64,000 nt of DNA from Cryptomeria japonica (lineage: Eukaryota > Streptophyta > Pinopsida > Cupressales > Cupressaceae), in the NCBI RefSeq assembly GCF_030272615.1, contig NC_081405.1, forward strand, positions 23,699,772 to 23,763,771. Reading direction: 5' to 3'. Below the pieces are notes generated by a model, which worked only from the letters and a program-made list of their open reading frames with translations, was not told where the DNA came from and searched no databases. Positions within the stretch are counted from its first letter, which is position 1. Each line of letters opens with the position of its first letter. Positions 11,392 to 23,900 of the stretch are shown one piece after another. A program made the position numbers and the translations under genes.

Positions 11392-13825
11392 TCACTGCAA
11401 AACTTTTTTCAGGTTCCCCAATGCTTGTTCAAATTCAGAACCATAAGTTGTAAAGTCATCCATATAGATTTCCATGATGTCTTGAGAAATATCAGAAAAG
11501 ATACTGATCACTGCTCTTTGAAAAGTGGCTGGAGCATTATACAATCCAAAAGGAAGAATAGAATATGCATATGTGCCCCAAGGACAAGTAAATGTTGTCT
11601 TTTCTTGGTCCTCCTGGGCTATCTGAATCTGATTGTAACCACTGAATCCATCAAGAAATGAAAAATATATTTTCCTAGCCAAAGAGTCCAATACCTGATC
11701 CACAAATGGTAATGGAAAATGATCTTTTCTTGTTGCTAAGTTCAAAGCTCTATAATCAACACATACCCTCCATTTTCCTCCTTTCTTAGGAACTATTACC
11801 AAAGGTGATACCCATTGGCTATCAAAGATAGGATAGATAAATCCAGCCTTTAACAACTTCTGCAATTCTTCTTTAACTATTTCTTTTAATGCAGGATTAA
11901 TTCGTCTTTGTGGTTGTCTGAGTGGGTAACTTTCTTCTTTTATATAGATACGGTGGGTGCAAACCGTTGGATCTATTCCATGCATATCCTTGTAATCCCA
12001 TGCAAAGGCATTTTTATGACATTTAAGCAAGTCCACAAGTGCCTCCTTTTGAGTATCTGAAAGATCACTATTGATATTCAAACATTTATTCAAATCAACT
12101 TCTATTTTGATAGTAAGATCAATCTGGGATATATCAGAAAAATGAGAAGTAGAGACTTCCTGCGGCAACAGAGTATGCAATATATCAGTGGCTGCAGGAA
12201 AGTCTGAATCTGCAACATTTGGTACCAACTCCTGCAATTGCTGTTCTTGTGTCAACTTATTTGTCAGAATTTTATAAAGAATTGAGTCTTCATCATGTAA
12301 TTGCATGAATGGCCCTCGGTTAATCATCATAAGGTGATTAATAGAGTCAACTCCCTCAGATTCTTCTTCCAAAGTAGGCCAAACTGCTGCTTGTTGATCA
12401 AAGTGGGGCTGTGCAGGAGAATACAAAGCTAATGTTTTTGTAGAGTTCCCATTTGAAATAGTCATATCTTCTGATCTACATCCAATATATACATCAGTCG
12501 TGGCAAACCAAGGTCTTCCCAAAATCACCAGATATCCTCCCAGTGTTGCCTTTGGAGACAAAATCATAAAGTCTGCAGGGTATTCCCAGGAATCCAAAAT
12601 AACCACCACATCTTCAATCATACCATCAGGTCGCACTGTAGAGCTATCAGCAAGCTGTAAAACCATGGGTGTAGGCCTTAGACTATTGATTTCAAGCTGT
12701 TTCATTACTTCTCTTGTCATCACATTAATGACTGCCCCTAAATCAACTAAAACATTCCTTATCTGGCTGCCATTAATGACTATACTTACAACAAGACTAC
12801 TTGGATCAGAATATTTTGGAATTGAAACCTTGCCTAACATAATATCTGTTAGTTGACCCATAACATACACTGTTTGTGGATCCTTCTTCTTCCTGCCAGG
12901 TTTTTTTAGACATGCTTCTCTAAGTGCCTTACTGTATATAGGAACATCTTTTATTGCTTTCAACAATGGAATTTTAACACAAACATGTTTCGGTTGATCT
13001 ATGATATCAAAACCTTGCTCTTGTTCTGTGAGAACTTCCTTTTCTTGCAATCTCTGGGGAAATGGTGGTAATCTCTGCTTCTGAGGTATCGTGTCTATTG
13101 GATTAGAAATTTCTTGTTCTTCTTGTACCTCAGTAATAACTGGAGGAGATGGATTAGGCAGAGTTGTCCCAGATCGTAGGTGAATATCACTTATGGATAA
13201 AGAATAGGCTGGGTATTGATTAAGATCAGTTGAATAAGCTTGTTGTTGTTGCTGAGATTTAATATTAGGATTTGGCATTGGCTGAGTGGGCAACTGCGTT
13301 GGTTTAGGTGGGATAACAGTGGCTGTAGGAGGAGGCATTATTGCAGGCTGTTGTGGCTGCTGAATAGGTTGTTGATAACCAGAAGATTGGGTAGTCCATG
13401 GTTGACTCCCCCTCCATTGAGGAGTAGGTTGCCAATTCCCTTGAAACTGGCTCTCTTGGCTCTGAGGTGGATACCAATTTCCCTGTGGCTGCTGCCACTG
13501 TGGCATTTGATTAGCAAAATGTTGTCCTTGGCCTTGAGAACCATACCAGTTTTGATAATTACCAAAATTTTGAGCATATGGTGATTGCCATTGATTATTT
13601 GGTACATAAGAATTTCCATTATAACCAGAAAAAGAAAGTGGATCCGGAGGCATACCTTGTCTTTGGAAATTTGGCCTTCTTTGAGGGACATAGAAAACTT
13701 GCTCATCCTCACCTTGTATTGGCTTGAAGTCAGGAACCTCAACATTTGCAACCATTTTACATCTGCAATCCTTTTTCCGTTGTCTACAATGAGGGCAAAA
13801 TTCTTTAAGAAATGCATCAACTTCT
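11392..13825 (-). pseudogene. Gypsy Gln-rich linker, protease and reverse transcriptase
   Basis: The frame is open from about 13825 to TGA 11394-11392. The first ~170 codons are Gln/Asn/Pro-rich with YQNWYGSQGQG-like repeats, preceded by a Cys cluster (CPHCRQRKKDCRC) that may be a zinc knuckle variant. The aspartic protease motif is LVDLGAVINVM near 12735-12760. RT follows with WVSPLVIVPKKGGKWRVCVD, ATRKDHFPLPFVDQ and catalytic YMDD at 11455-11466. LVDLGA in place of a canonical D-T/S-G is usual in the Tat/Athila branch. The product would be cleaved from a gag-pol polyprotein. Confidence 0.9.
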
Positions 13826-14813
13826 TATGTTTCTTCTTAGTTGAGAGTGTATCCAATTGAGTAGCCATATTGTTTATAATGTCCTCCTTAAAATCTTTCA
13901 ACAAATGGCTAAGTTCCATTCGAGAAACTCCAGTACCAGATGCTGATGAAGGTGCTCCTGGCTTGAAACGCCTGTTCTTTTTAGAAGCAGATCTGGAATA
14001 CTTCTTACAAATTTGTCCTATTTCAGTCCACGTGGACTGTGTAATGTCACCTCCTCCCATAAGATGTAAATAATCAATGTGTTGATCACTGGTTCCCCTC
14101 CAAAATATCAACTTGAGGGAATCTTTGTTTAGAGTACTATGCTTGGACTTTTTGACACTAAACAGAAACCTCTCCAGATAATCTTCAAGACTTTCATCTT
14201 CTTTCTGTGTCATTCTAAAGATATCATCCCCATGACGATCAATGCCTCTACAATACTCTTTATATTTTGCAAGAAACAATCGTTTCATCTCATCCCATGT
14301 ATTGATTGTGCTACTACCCAAGCTCATAAACCATCTTAGAGATGATTCCTTCAAGGTGGCAGGAAATATTTTGAGTCTATGGGCATCTGTAGTATAATCA
14401 AAACTCATACAGAGAAAATCAAATTCAAATAGAAATGTGTCTGGATCCTCTGTCACCAATCCATAGAATTTAGGGAGGGAAAAATCTAAAATGTTCTTGA
14501 GATTAGCATTATCATGCTAATCAGATATGGGGAACTCAAACATTGGGTCCAAAGGTGGTGGTGGATTATTTCCACCTGGAGGTGGGTTTCCTTGCATTGG
14601 ACTTGTGGGGGGAGTTACTATATGAAATTCCTCTTCTGGGGGTCCAAAGAGGAATTGAAGACTGCCTTCTAGAAATTCATATTCAGGGTGGTTCAAATTC
14701 TCCGGGGTTTGATAAAGTTCAGCAAAAGGATTTATATCTGAAGAATTAATTTCTGCATGATTAGGATGACTGGGCAGAAATCTACCTAGAACATCTCTTC
14801 TTCGCCTATGCAT
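13760..14813 (-). pseudogene. Gypsy gag
   Basis: ATG 14813 opens a frame with basic MHRRRR and a Pro-rich stretch (PPTSPMQGNPPPGG). A TAG at 14519-14517 interrupts it; the same frame then runs through the retrotransposon gag domain (FLFEFDFLCMSFDYTTDAHRLKIFPATLKESSLRWF). A single-base loss near 13820-13830 moves the frame so that gag joins the Cys cluster and pol. Gag forms the virus-like particle that packages the RNA. Confidence 0.85.
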
Positions 14814-14914
14814 GCAGATTCATGAAATTTTTCGAAGAATCAGGTATGCCAGAAAAACAATTAACTGAAAACTGAAAAAAACAATAACCATAACAGGTTC
14901 TTAGTTTGACACCA

Positions 14915-14932
14915 TCCCCGGCAATGACGCAA
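14915..14932 (-). other. Primer binding site, tRNA-Asp-like
   Basis: On the minus strand, four bases inside the 5' LTR, the sequence TTGCGTCATTGCCGGGGA resembles the tRNA-Asp complement used by Athila-type elements, with the last 9 bases (TTGCCGGGGA region) conserved and the LTR-proximal part changed by transitions. Confidence 0.75.
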
Positions 14933-14936
14933 AAAA

Positions 14937-16207
14937 TGTACAACCCAACAATAAGAATAATAACTCTAGTTGAAGTCTCAACCCGAAGTTTGGACATTCA
15001 CTTGGTAAAGTCACTATTTCCATAGCTAGTGTTCATTTGATTGTCAAACCAGGGACGTGATACTTGAAATGGGTCTGCACTATATATGCACTAAGTTCCT
15101 GCAACAGCTACTCTGCATTACTGCAGCAACTAACATTATGCGGAAAAGATAAGCAAGAATTGAAACTATTGAAAGGCTACAAGAAAACTTCTGCATAAAT
15201 TCATAAAACAATATTGGCTAAGTTCAATGCTGATAAACAAAAAATACTCTGTTTTGGTTTGGCTGCAGGAACAGTCAGTGGATCTGTTTCCAGTGGCTGC
15301 AGGAACAGTCAATGCAAGAACGTCTACTGCAGCTAGGGAAAGAAAACTAATCTTAACAACTGCACAGGAACACTCACCAAGTGGGCCCCCTTGGGTGAGT
15401 GATTCCGGGCTTCCCAAAAACAACTCTAAATGCTGAGAATAACATATTTTTTATTCATCATTCTTTGGAAGTCATTACATGATTCAATATGAAAAGAAAC
15501 TCAAAAAACACTTGTGAAAAATCCTTTGCTCTGCTTTTTCCCCTTCTCTTTCTATCTAACCTCGAGAGGAGATAAAGAACTTATTTTTAAAAGAAATCAT
15601 CTACTGTAGACAACACAAATCACGCCGAAGAGAAGAGACGGATAATTGATTGAGAAAGGAGATAGCTAGAGCTATGCTACAGGAAATGCGGAAATGCAGA
15701 TCTAAACTGCACCATAGTCATAACATACTGTGGCGGTATTTACAACTTCAATGTCCACTTAAGTTAGACATCGATAGTATCGCTTGATTGCTTCTCCTAT
15801 GCCGTTCCTTACACTTTTCAGCATTTCTACTGTTCGATCCTTCAGTCATCTTCTTGAGTATCTCTTCCTGCAACTGGCGTGATAGGCTAGCTTCCACTGC
15901 AACATCATTTATTCCTTGCACTTCAAAAAGAAATAACATACAAGAACATACATACGTATTTTATTTAATCAGGACATCTATTAATTTCACATATGATATT
16001 GCCCTAAACAATCCGCATGGCAACAAGAATAAATGACATGGCTGCAGGAATAAACTGGCAAAGACAAAACATGCTTTAATAGGTTCAAACTAACATTTGA
16101 AATACATATAGTAAACTTCTGAAACATCATTACTACTATGTAAATCAAAATACGACAAAAGCTCAAGAGTTCTAAGGATAAAAATATGACAATGTCTCAA
16201 CTGATCA
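14937..16207 (-). repeat. 5' LTR of the gypsy element
   Basis: 1,271 bp; in plus orientation it starts TGTACAACCC and ends CTGATCA, followed by the TSD GGTTG. It keeps the hAT empty site CCTGCAAC at 15098-15105. Two copies of GGCTGCAGGAACAGTCA lie 34 bp apart (15261 and 15295). Short open frames inside it are not genes. Confidence 0.93.
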
Positions 16208-16212
16208 GGTTG

Positions 16213-17130
16213 TCTAGGGATCTGATGACTACATTCTATTTGGCATATTGGAGCGACCGTGATTATTGTGACTAAAGCGTTCAACTTCTCATATAGGAAT
16301 TTATACATTATTTTGGCCTGTTTTTGTTAATCTGGAACAATGTAAATTGTTTTACCATTACATGGATGGCATATTAATTTTCACTTTTCACAGAGAAAAT
16401 GACAAAACTGAGGGATGACTAAATTCATGTTTTTTCATTAGATGGAAATACTTTAACTATTGGTAAAGCAAATTATGGTAGAATGTGTTTTCGTTTTTCT
16501 TCTCCCCAACTATTCACGTAAAGCAAGCTTTGGTGATTTTTCTCTTGACAAGAAACAAGCACTGCTTCCAGCTTGCCCTTTATTTATTCTGATGGTTGAG
16601 GTATAAGGAAGGGTATTTTTGTCTATTCACAATGTCTTCATAATAGTTCCAAGTTCTAACAGGAAGAAGGTTTTGTGAGAAGTACCGACCAGGATCATTT
16701 CTTGTGAAGATATATGTCATGGATGGTTGTTGTCTTGCACATTTTGATTCTAAGGGGTTATTTGAGACTCTGCTTGATTATATGTCATCTGAGGTAGGCA
16801 AGTTGATGAAAGAAATGCATGTTCTTCAGGACCTGTCTATAGGAGTCCTGTAATAATAATAAAATTCTCATAGTTGTATAGTCAGCTCTTGCTCAAGTTT
16901 GCTACACTTTGGTAAAAATATTCTATGAAGCATTTTAGAAATATAATCTCATTATCAGTTGTGATGTTATACAATAACTTGAAGAAGGTATGCATGTTGT
17001 TTATTTCTATATTCAGAGAGAATCAATTTGATCAATTCTGAAGCATTTTATATTAGACTAGCTCAGTATTTTTCACAAGCCTGGATGAGATTTGAGTTGC
17101 TCATTCCCTATTTTTGTTTGCTGATAGCAG
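16213..17130. other. Upstream intron-like DNA with a weak exon-like open stretch
   Basis: No mobile element is recognised here. 16663-16793 is bounded by AG and GT and open in one frame (with KYRPGSFLVKIYVMDG), continuing to a TAA at 16851-16853. It does not resemble DUF819 and could be chance or an exon of an unknown gene; confidence in a gene here is low. Confidence 0.25.
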
Positions 17131-17241
17131 TTGCAACAGTCATAGGGACTTTGGTTGCTTATTTGGTGGTACCCATGCGATCTCTAGGTCAAGATAGCTG
17201 GAAGATAGCAGCTGCTCTAATGAGCAGGCATATTGGTGGAG
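17131..17241 (+). CDS. DUF819 membrane protein gene, internal exon
   Basis: This exon encodes VATVIGTLVAYLVVPM followed by RSLGQDSWKIAAALMSRHIGG, a strong match in kind to the conserved core of plant DUF819 proteins (annotated 'keratin-associated, putative' in Arabidopsis, predicted multi-pass and plastid-targeted). The acceptor is AG at 17129-17130 and the donor is GT at 17242. The exon ends in phase 1, and the next recognisable exon (31958) supplies the two bases to complete an Ala codon and continues the protein. Upstream exons are not seen between the gypsy element and this exon, so they lie left of the window or left of the gypsy insertion. Substrate is unknown. Confidence 0.8.
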
Positions 17242-17649
17242 GTAATCTCAGCTTAATATATACGTCCAGAGGTCTAACTTAAAAGAGAAGATTCTGGGTA
17301 GAGCATTAATTCTTCAATTCCAAGTTTAACCATAGTAACATAAATCTCATGTTCATGTTTTAAATCTAGATGAATTGAGAGGTCATTATAAAATTTTGTT
17401 AGAGCTTCTAATCTATCAATTTGTGTTTTGTTTTCTCCATCAATAACTAGCATAATAGATGCACACAATTTAATCATTGGGAAACACTAATTATTGGGTG
17501 ATTGATAAATAGAATTTCATAGTTGGAAAATATGCTATGTAGTAATGATCTGTATATTTGTCATAAGAATTTGTCTATACTACTTACTGCTAGCAATATT
17601 ATGCTGTCTTGTTTTTTTTTTTTTTTCACTTTGTAAATTTGCATATGGC

Positions 17650-17889
17650 TCACGCTTGTTATACTTATAATATAGAAAATGACTTACAATAACCAGAGTT
17701 GCAAGCTGCAAATCTTTTTATAGAACACAGAGGGCCATCATAGTTATCAAGTATCAACGAAAACAGGGCTTACGCTTGTTATACTTATAATATAGAAAAT
17801 GACTTACAATAACTAGAGTTGCAAGCTGCAAATCTTTTTATAGAACACAGAGGACCATCAAAGTTATCAAGTATCAACAAAAACATCAG
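17650..17889. repeat. 120-bp tandem duplication
   Basis: CACGCTTGTTATACTTATAA (17651) recurs as TACGCTTGTTATACTTATAA (17771) exactly 120 bp later, and the rest of the unit matches with few changes. A shorter pair follows, GACCAGATGCAGCGGAGCCC and GGTCAGATGTGGCAGAGCCC, about 50 bp apart (near 17897 and 17948). Confidence 0.85.
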
Positions 17890-19088
17890 CCCTAATGACC
17901 AGATGCAGCGGAGCCCATACAAACAAACTTATAAACTTTAGCTCTAATGGTCAGATGTGGCAGAGCCCATACTTGTCTCAAAAAACCAAACACCCAGACT
18001 GATTGAAAAACTTTATTGTCGACGTCCATATCAATTAAAGGCAATGTCACACAATTGAAACATGACCCACCAGAAAATGAGGAGCGTTTGCCAACCACCA
18101 ACGTGTGGACTATTAATGTTTATTCTACTTTGAAGACAAATCATCCCAAGCATTCAAGTCATCTGATACAACATACATTGATGGTGTAATTGGCAAGGTG
18201 GTCAGCCACAAAATTGGCTAAATGATAACAGTCGTTACATGCATAAGAAGTGAAAGAATTCAGGAGAGTCCAAGCATCACATGGTATATTGGCAATCCTC
18301 TAATTCTATGCACTCTGCTTCTTGATGGAGTTTATTATGATCATAGAATCATCCTCAATGATGAGTTGTGAGATTCTGACTGAAAAGCCAAAGGTAAACT
18401 CAGAACTATTCTGTGATCCTCTGCCTCATTATTTGTTTCCTACTGAAGTTTCTTTGAAACCACTTAATCATCTTGCCTTCTGAATTCTGAACCACACAAC
18501 CTGAGCCAGAAGGCCTTGGATTGCCTATGCACACCCCACTGTGTAAAATACCCTTCCAATTTTGACTCCCAACTTTTGTTTTCTATCAGTTGCTTGATAA
18601 TGTGTTTGCACAGTTTCAGATTTATGTAGGGAGTAATATTGTAATTTTATTTGCAGATTTACAGGAGGGACATTCGCATGCATTTTAAAGTGCTACGGAA
18701 CAAGAACTAAAGTAATACTAATTTCTGTGATAAAATTCAGAATAGAGTTTGACTTGCATAATATTCATAGTCTGAAATACAAAGAAAATGTGTTTCTTTT
18801 TTGACCTCAGAACTGAGCTAAACAATCTGAAAATATAATAATACTTAGTCTAGCTGTTAGCCATGTCTAAGGGACAGGAATACTCCACAAACAGGTCCAA
18901 AATGAACAAAAATAAGGCTTCAAATAACCCCCTGCAGGTCTGAGCATTCACTCTCCAGCATTGAATCAATTTACAGTAGAGATAAAGAAATATACATACA
19001 CAGCAGAATAATGCTTATGGCTGCTTATGAATAAAGCTCACATCCCAACTTAATTTTTTCATATTAGTTGCCGATGAGGCCGTTGGGG

Positions 19089-19256
19089 GATGCTTCTGCA
19101 GCTAGGGCTCCACAAGGACGAAGTTTTTTTGCAGGTGGTCTTCTGTGTGGTGGGTGTGCTTCACTGTGGCGGGATACTTCTGCGGTTAGGGCTCAGCATG
19201 GTTGGAGGTTTTCTGCAGATCGATTTCCATGTGGTTGGGATCAACTTTTGCAGAGC
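19089..19256. repeat. 84-bp diverged tandem duplication in a G-rich stretch
   Basis: GATGCTTCTGCAGCTAGGGC (19089) recurs as GATACTTCTGCGGTTAGGGC (19173). Open frames across it in two phases are short and show no family match. Confidence 0.5.
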
Positions 19257-19287
19257 AATCGAATTAATTCTGTATTGCATTACAATC
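19241..19287. repeat. 47-bp segment shared with 27503-27548
   Basis: A stretch containing GAGCAATCGAATTAATTCTG matches 27503-27548, where it sits beside a tRNA-iMet primer-site complement. It is probably a fragment of a copia LTR start. Homology stops after TTACAAT. Confidence 0.5.
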
Positions 19288-20059
19288 AATTGAGAAAAGG
19301 CATGGGGCTAGCGATTAAAGAGGGGACCAACCGATGGGGATAGCATAACCGATTTTTGCTATGTTTACAAACCGATCTGGATTATACTGGTTGGTAATTA
19401 ACATGAAGTGATATGGTTAAGGCAAGTTAAAGATGGTTGGTGATAAGACGTGTCTCCTTGGCATCGTGCCTTATCATTCCACAAACGAGGTATAAGAAGG
19501 CATACAAATTCATTCCATGCGAGGTAGGGAAGATTGTTTTGTATATAACTCTTATCCATATTTGGTTCACGGAAGTGAGTTTATTTGTGGCACTTGAAGT
19601 AGCAGAATAGACGGGAAAATGCAGCGATCTTTATGAGTAAGAAGACACCACAAATAATAATTAATATACTTGATGGCCAGACATTAACGGCGCCCTCCAT
19701 TCATAGTGAAGCTGCGATGGGTACAGATGAAAGTATATTGGAAGTAAAATACGTGGAGTTTCGTATTCCCGATATCGAGCAAGGGGGAATTTACTTTGTG
19801 TATTGTATCAGATTTACTCTACTCATTGGAGCACTATCAACCTTGGGTAACGATTTCATAATTCAAGACTATCCCAGGTGTAGCACCAATACACGATGTC
19901 AGGCTATATTCTTGGATTTTAGTAGATGAGTATACTCTAAATGATTTAGAAGTAGTTATCATTTTGGAAGGAGCGAACTGAAGGGTGATTAAGACAATGA
20001 GCAATTTGGCAAAAGGGTCCGATTAGTCAAAATAAACAAAGCATCAACTCATATTAGTG

Positions 20060-20327
20060 AAAGGGTGTTACAAAGTCCAAGGGGTCGAGCTTAGTTGATT
20101 AAAGCATTGAGTTCTCAATGTGGAGACCCAAGTTCAACTGCCATGAGGGACACCTTTATGTAGACTCTTGGTCTTCCTAAGTGGATTTCTAAGTTGTGAC
20201 CCTTGGTCTTCCACTTCTTGTTAGTTTGCTCGAAAGGAGCTGATATTTGTAATAAGTTGGATGCTCGAATGAGCTGATATGTAATGATTATATGATATCT
20301 AATCCAAAAAAAAAGGGTGTTACAAAG
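20060..20327 (+). mobile_element. tRNA-derived SINE with 16-bp TSD
   Basis: The TSD AAAGGGTGTTACAAAG lies at 20060-20075 and 20312-20327. The 236-bp body (20076-20311) starts with a tRNA-like head: A-box-like TTAGTTGATTAAAGC at 20091-20105 and B-box-like AAGTTCAACTGCC at 20130-20142, consistent with an internal RNA polymerase III promoter. It ends in an A run next to the right TSD. Such elements have no coding capacity and move with LINE machinery. Confidence 0.88.
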
Positions 20328-20652
20328 AGTAGCAATTATCTAAAAGAGTCACAACCTTTCTGAGAAAGCTTATATTAACGAGGAGGTGAAAGTCATTCTT
20401 AGAGAGGAAGCAGAAGGTAAAAATGTGGTGGTATATGTGTTGGAAGACAATCATTAGATACATCGAATTGTAAGAGGGTTGGCAATGAACGTATTATATC
20501 CGAGGAAGTGACAGCAAGAGATTTGGATTATGTATCATCTACCCATAAGAAGCTATCAAGATAAGTTCTTTCTTCTAAACTATTCTTAAAATTTTAAGCT
20601 AAATACTAGAAGGAAATATATTCAATTTTGATAATGTTATATTTATTTATAT

Positions 20653-20679
20653 ATTCCAACTCTCATATTAAGTTGGAAT
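20653..20679. repeat. Perfect inverted repeat, 9-bp arms
   Basis: ATTCCAACT and AGTTGGAAT are separated by 9 bases, just upstream of unit E. No function can be assigned. Confidence 0.6.
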
Positions 20680-20957
20680 GATTGTTATAGACTCTTAGGA
20701 TTAAAATACAGCAAATTCCAAAAGGGGACATTACAAATTAGACCCTTTTAATATCATGAAGTTGCAGATAGCATACTGAAAATGAACAATTAGTGGCATT
20801 TAAATGATTCTTTTGAGATTTGCTTAAGTTTAGATTGTGTTTTAGTCAAAGGTTATAGCCATTCATTATTTGTTCTAATGCCTCATAGGCATTGAATCAG
20901 TAATTTGGGCACTTTTCACACCATAATCCTAACTTAGACAATTCTTTTAGGTGAGGT

Positions 20958-23900
20958 ATGGCAGCACTAAAGGCTGGAGCAGGCACACGTCAAACCCTCA
21001 TCAAAGAAGATTCGAAAGGTGAAGTGCTGAAAACTAAGATCACTTCCTATTGGAGTAACATGGGAGATACTAATCTTGGGCGATTTGATGTGAAGAGATT
21101 TCATAGCTCACTATACACAAGCAAACCTTCAGCAACAACTAAGAAGATAATGGAGAGTGGAATTATCAATGCAGCTGGTTTTCCTCCGGCCATACAATGC
21201 TATGAACTGATGGTTGCGTGCGCTAAACACTGTGATTCTCATACAAGGACAATAGTGGCACCTGATGGAAGAGTACTTGCTTATCTATCAGAGGTGGCCA
21301 TTAGTGAAGCTTTCTACATACTCGAGCCGAGAGATATGATTTATAGAAGCATGGAAGGAGCTAAAGCATTCTATGATGTTGACCCCGAGATTTGTCTTGG
21401 AATCATCAATAAATATTGGCTATTGAAGAGTCGACCTGACAAAAGAAAACTTCTTGGCAGACTACATAGAGTTAATTTTAAGGAGGAATTTAGTGACTTA
21501 ATTACTTTGCTCAACCGAGTCACAGGTGCTCCTCAAGCATTCTACTTCGAGAATCGGATGTTCTTCTTCATAGAAACAATCACAAATAGGAAATATATGA
21601 TCAACTGGGCAAGGATCATCAACAATAGCATTGATATACAATTGAGGAGGCTCATCTCCACTAAGACATTTTAAATGAGCTCATATATCATATACTCTCT
21701 TGCTAGAAATTATGAGTATGCTGGATTGATGTATAGAGGCCTGGTTGGAAGAGGACCTGGAGAAATAAGAGCATGTGAATCATATACACAATTGCAACAT
21801 TCTAGTAAGCCACATTATAGAAGAGTTAATGACGCCTTCACTATGCATATCACAAGAACCCTACAAGGCATAATCCATCAATGGTTATCTCCGGAAGCGC
21901 AGGAATTGGTCAAGAAATTTGGTGCTTGGTTCATTCAATTCCCAAAGTTTACATATATAAGAATTCAAGGATGCTCTTCCCCACTCTACATGTTGCCACG
22001 CTATCCTACGGATAAGATAGTGTTACTAGAAGTGGTAAGGCAGTTGGTGGCGTATGATAAGGTGCAAGGAATAGACAGAAGACTGACATTGCCTTTCCTA
22101 TTTCACTTGGACAATCCATAGAAGTCTGCCCCTCTCTACAAGGAACTGACAACTCCGAAGATGAATTGTCATCTTACTCACTTATACAATATGTTTCTAG
22201 AGATAATTTTGATCCTTATGGAAACATAAGAAAGGCTGATGGGAAAAAGCATAAACACAAATGGCATTTGGAGGATTACTAGATGAATGCTTAAGATGAT
22301 TTTGAAGTAAGAAGGAGGATATACTCTAGGCTACCCATTGACATCATTCATAGATGTAAAATTTTTAATGTTGCTGATCAAGCACAAGATAGCGGTAAAT
22401 GTCCCTAGCATACCTATGAAGAAGAGAAGGACAAGGAAATAAAGGTCAATTGGATTGATGTAGAAATCACAGATTTGATGAAGCTAGTCTTGGCCTACAC
22501 ACGCAAATGGGTAGATATCCAACATCATAAATTGAAAAAACAAAATGTGCAACTAACATTCGACTTAGTGGGAAGAGCAGACTTATCAGATGACAATGAA
22601 GAAGATACAAGTGCAAGTGGAAGTGCCACCCGTTCAACCCACTCCAAAGGTTCCAAGAGAAAGGAGAATCGTGAAGGAGGATCATCACGTAAGAGGTATA
22701 AACCGAGATCCGGTCATCCTTCCACTAGTACCTCTTCCTGGCATGAAGTAGAGATGAATCAAGATGGAGGCTATTGGAACCAAAGACTTGAAGGAGACTT
22801 GAGTCGTGGAGTGAAGGAATCAATGGAATCTACAATCAAGAATGACAAAAGTGAGAAGCAGAACAAAGGGAACCAGCCATAAGACCAAGATAATACTGTT
22901 CCCCACATGCAAGTAAACAATGAGGATGAAGGTAATGAGTCTATAAATATAGAAGAAGACAGTGATGAGACAACCTCTCCCCCTAGAGATGACCAATTGC
23001 CTGAAGAAACACAAGAAGGAGAAGGAAGATCTGCTATCCTGCATGGCTCATAGAAAGGCTCGCCAAAGAAGTAATAGCAGTGGAAGAACCATTGGGTGAT
23101 TTGGATAGTCTCCTAAATCAAATTCAAGAAATCACTGAAAAGAAGAAAGCAACAAAGATGCCCAAAGTGATGAGGGATATATAGGTTCTCGAGTCATACA
23201 AATCGCCACTCCAAGGGTAGATAAATTTGAAGACGAGATCACGATAAAAGAATATGATTTGGAAATTGTTGATTTCGGTTTGCCTACCATTGAGCAAGCT
23301 TTGGGTGATATGAATGATTCAGTGAAAACAATCCACGATATGCTTAGGATGGAAGTATAAAAGACTAGAAAACTGGAGAGAGAAGTGCATGGAGAAATTA
23401 CTTCCAACAATTCAAGGGGCCATTGAGGCAACATGATCCATCGGCTACACCACCACCGCTGCTTCCTCCAAAATCAGTGGATCATGCAGAGAAAGTAAGA
23501 AATTCAGCAGATCTAATGGATACTTGGATAAACAAATCCCTCAAGAAGGCTAACAAATTCATAAGAGATATAATGAAGATACTTGATAGAGCTGTGAGAA
23601 TCCTCGGAAGAACTCATGCTCTCATGGCAGCATTTGACACTTTTGTCTACACTAGGGACTTCACTATCCCTATTTTGCAAGAAATAAGGAAGACGCCTAA
23701 GAAGATTTTGGTGAAGGAAGGGATTTTGAAAGATGGACAATCACCAGACTTTCTGCATTGGAGCAACTTGCTTCACATGAGGAAGGTTATTTATGGAGAT
23801 ATCAACAATGGATGCAATCAAGTTGATGAGGGAATCCATCTGATTCATGACAAGATTGTGGAAGTAGTGCAAATCACTCTTGAAAATGAGATAGACGCCG

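Larger units (their letters stand above)
1279..16212 (-). mobile_element. Complete Ty3/gypsy retrotransposon, Tat/Athila-like, with TSD GGTTG
   Basis: The element (1284-16207) lies on the minus strand and is flanked by GGTTG at 1279-1283 and 16208-16212. Its LTRs match over their whole length: 14937-16207 is the 5' LTR, and 1284-6401 is the 3' LTR interrupted by a hAT transposon. Reading on the minus strand, the order is 5' LTR, tRNA-Asp-like primer site, gag, protease, reverse transcriptase, RNase H, integrase, a non-coding gap, an extra 3' gene, polypurine tract and 3' LTR. Net length without the hAT and its duplicated site is 11,072 bp. The order PR-RT-RH-IN puts it in Ty3/gypsy. The ATRKDHFPLPF motif, the primer site and the extra 3' gene point to the Tat/Athila branch. 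All genes are interrupted by stops, mostly readable as C-to-T or G-to-A changes, so this copy is inactive. Confidence 0.93.

Noticed and set aside
12500-13860. Plus-strand open frames opposite pol
   Set aside because: They are shadows of the Gln-rich linker and protease region.
19068-19343. 91-aa G-rich open frame
   Set aside because: It overlaps a tandem duplication and is open in two phases; no family match.
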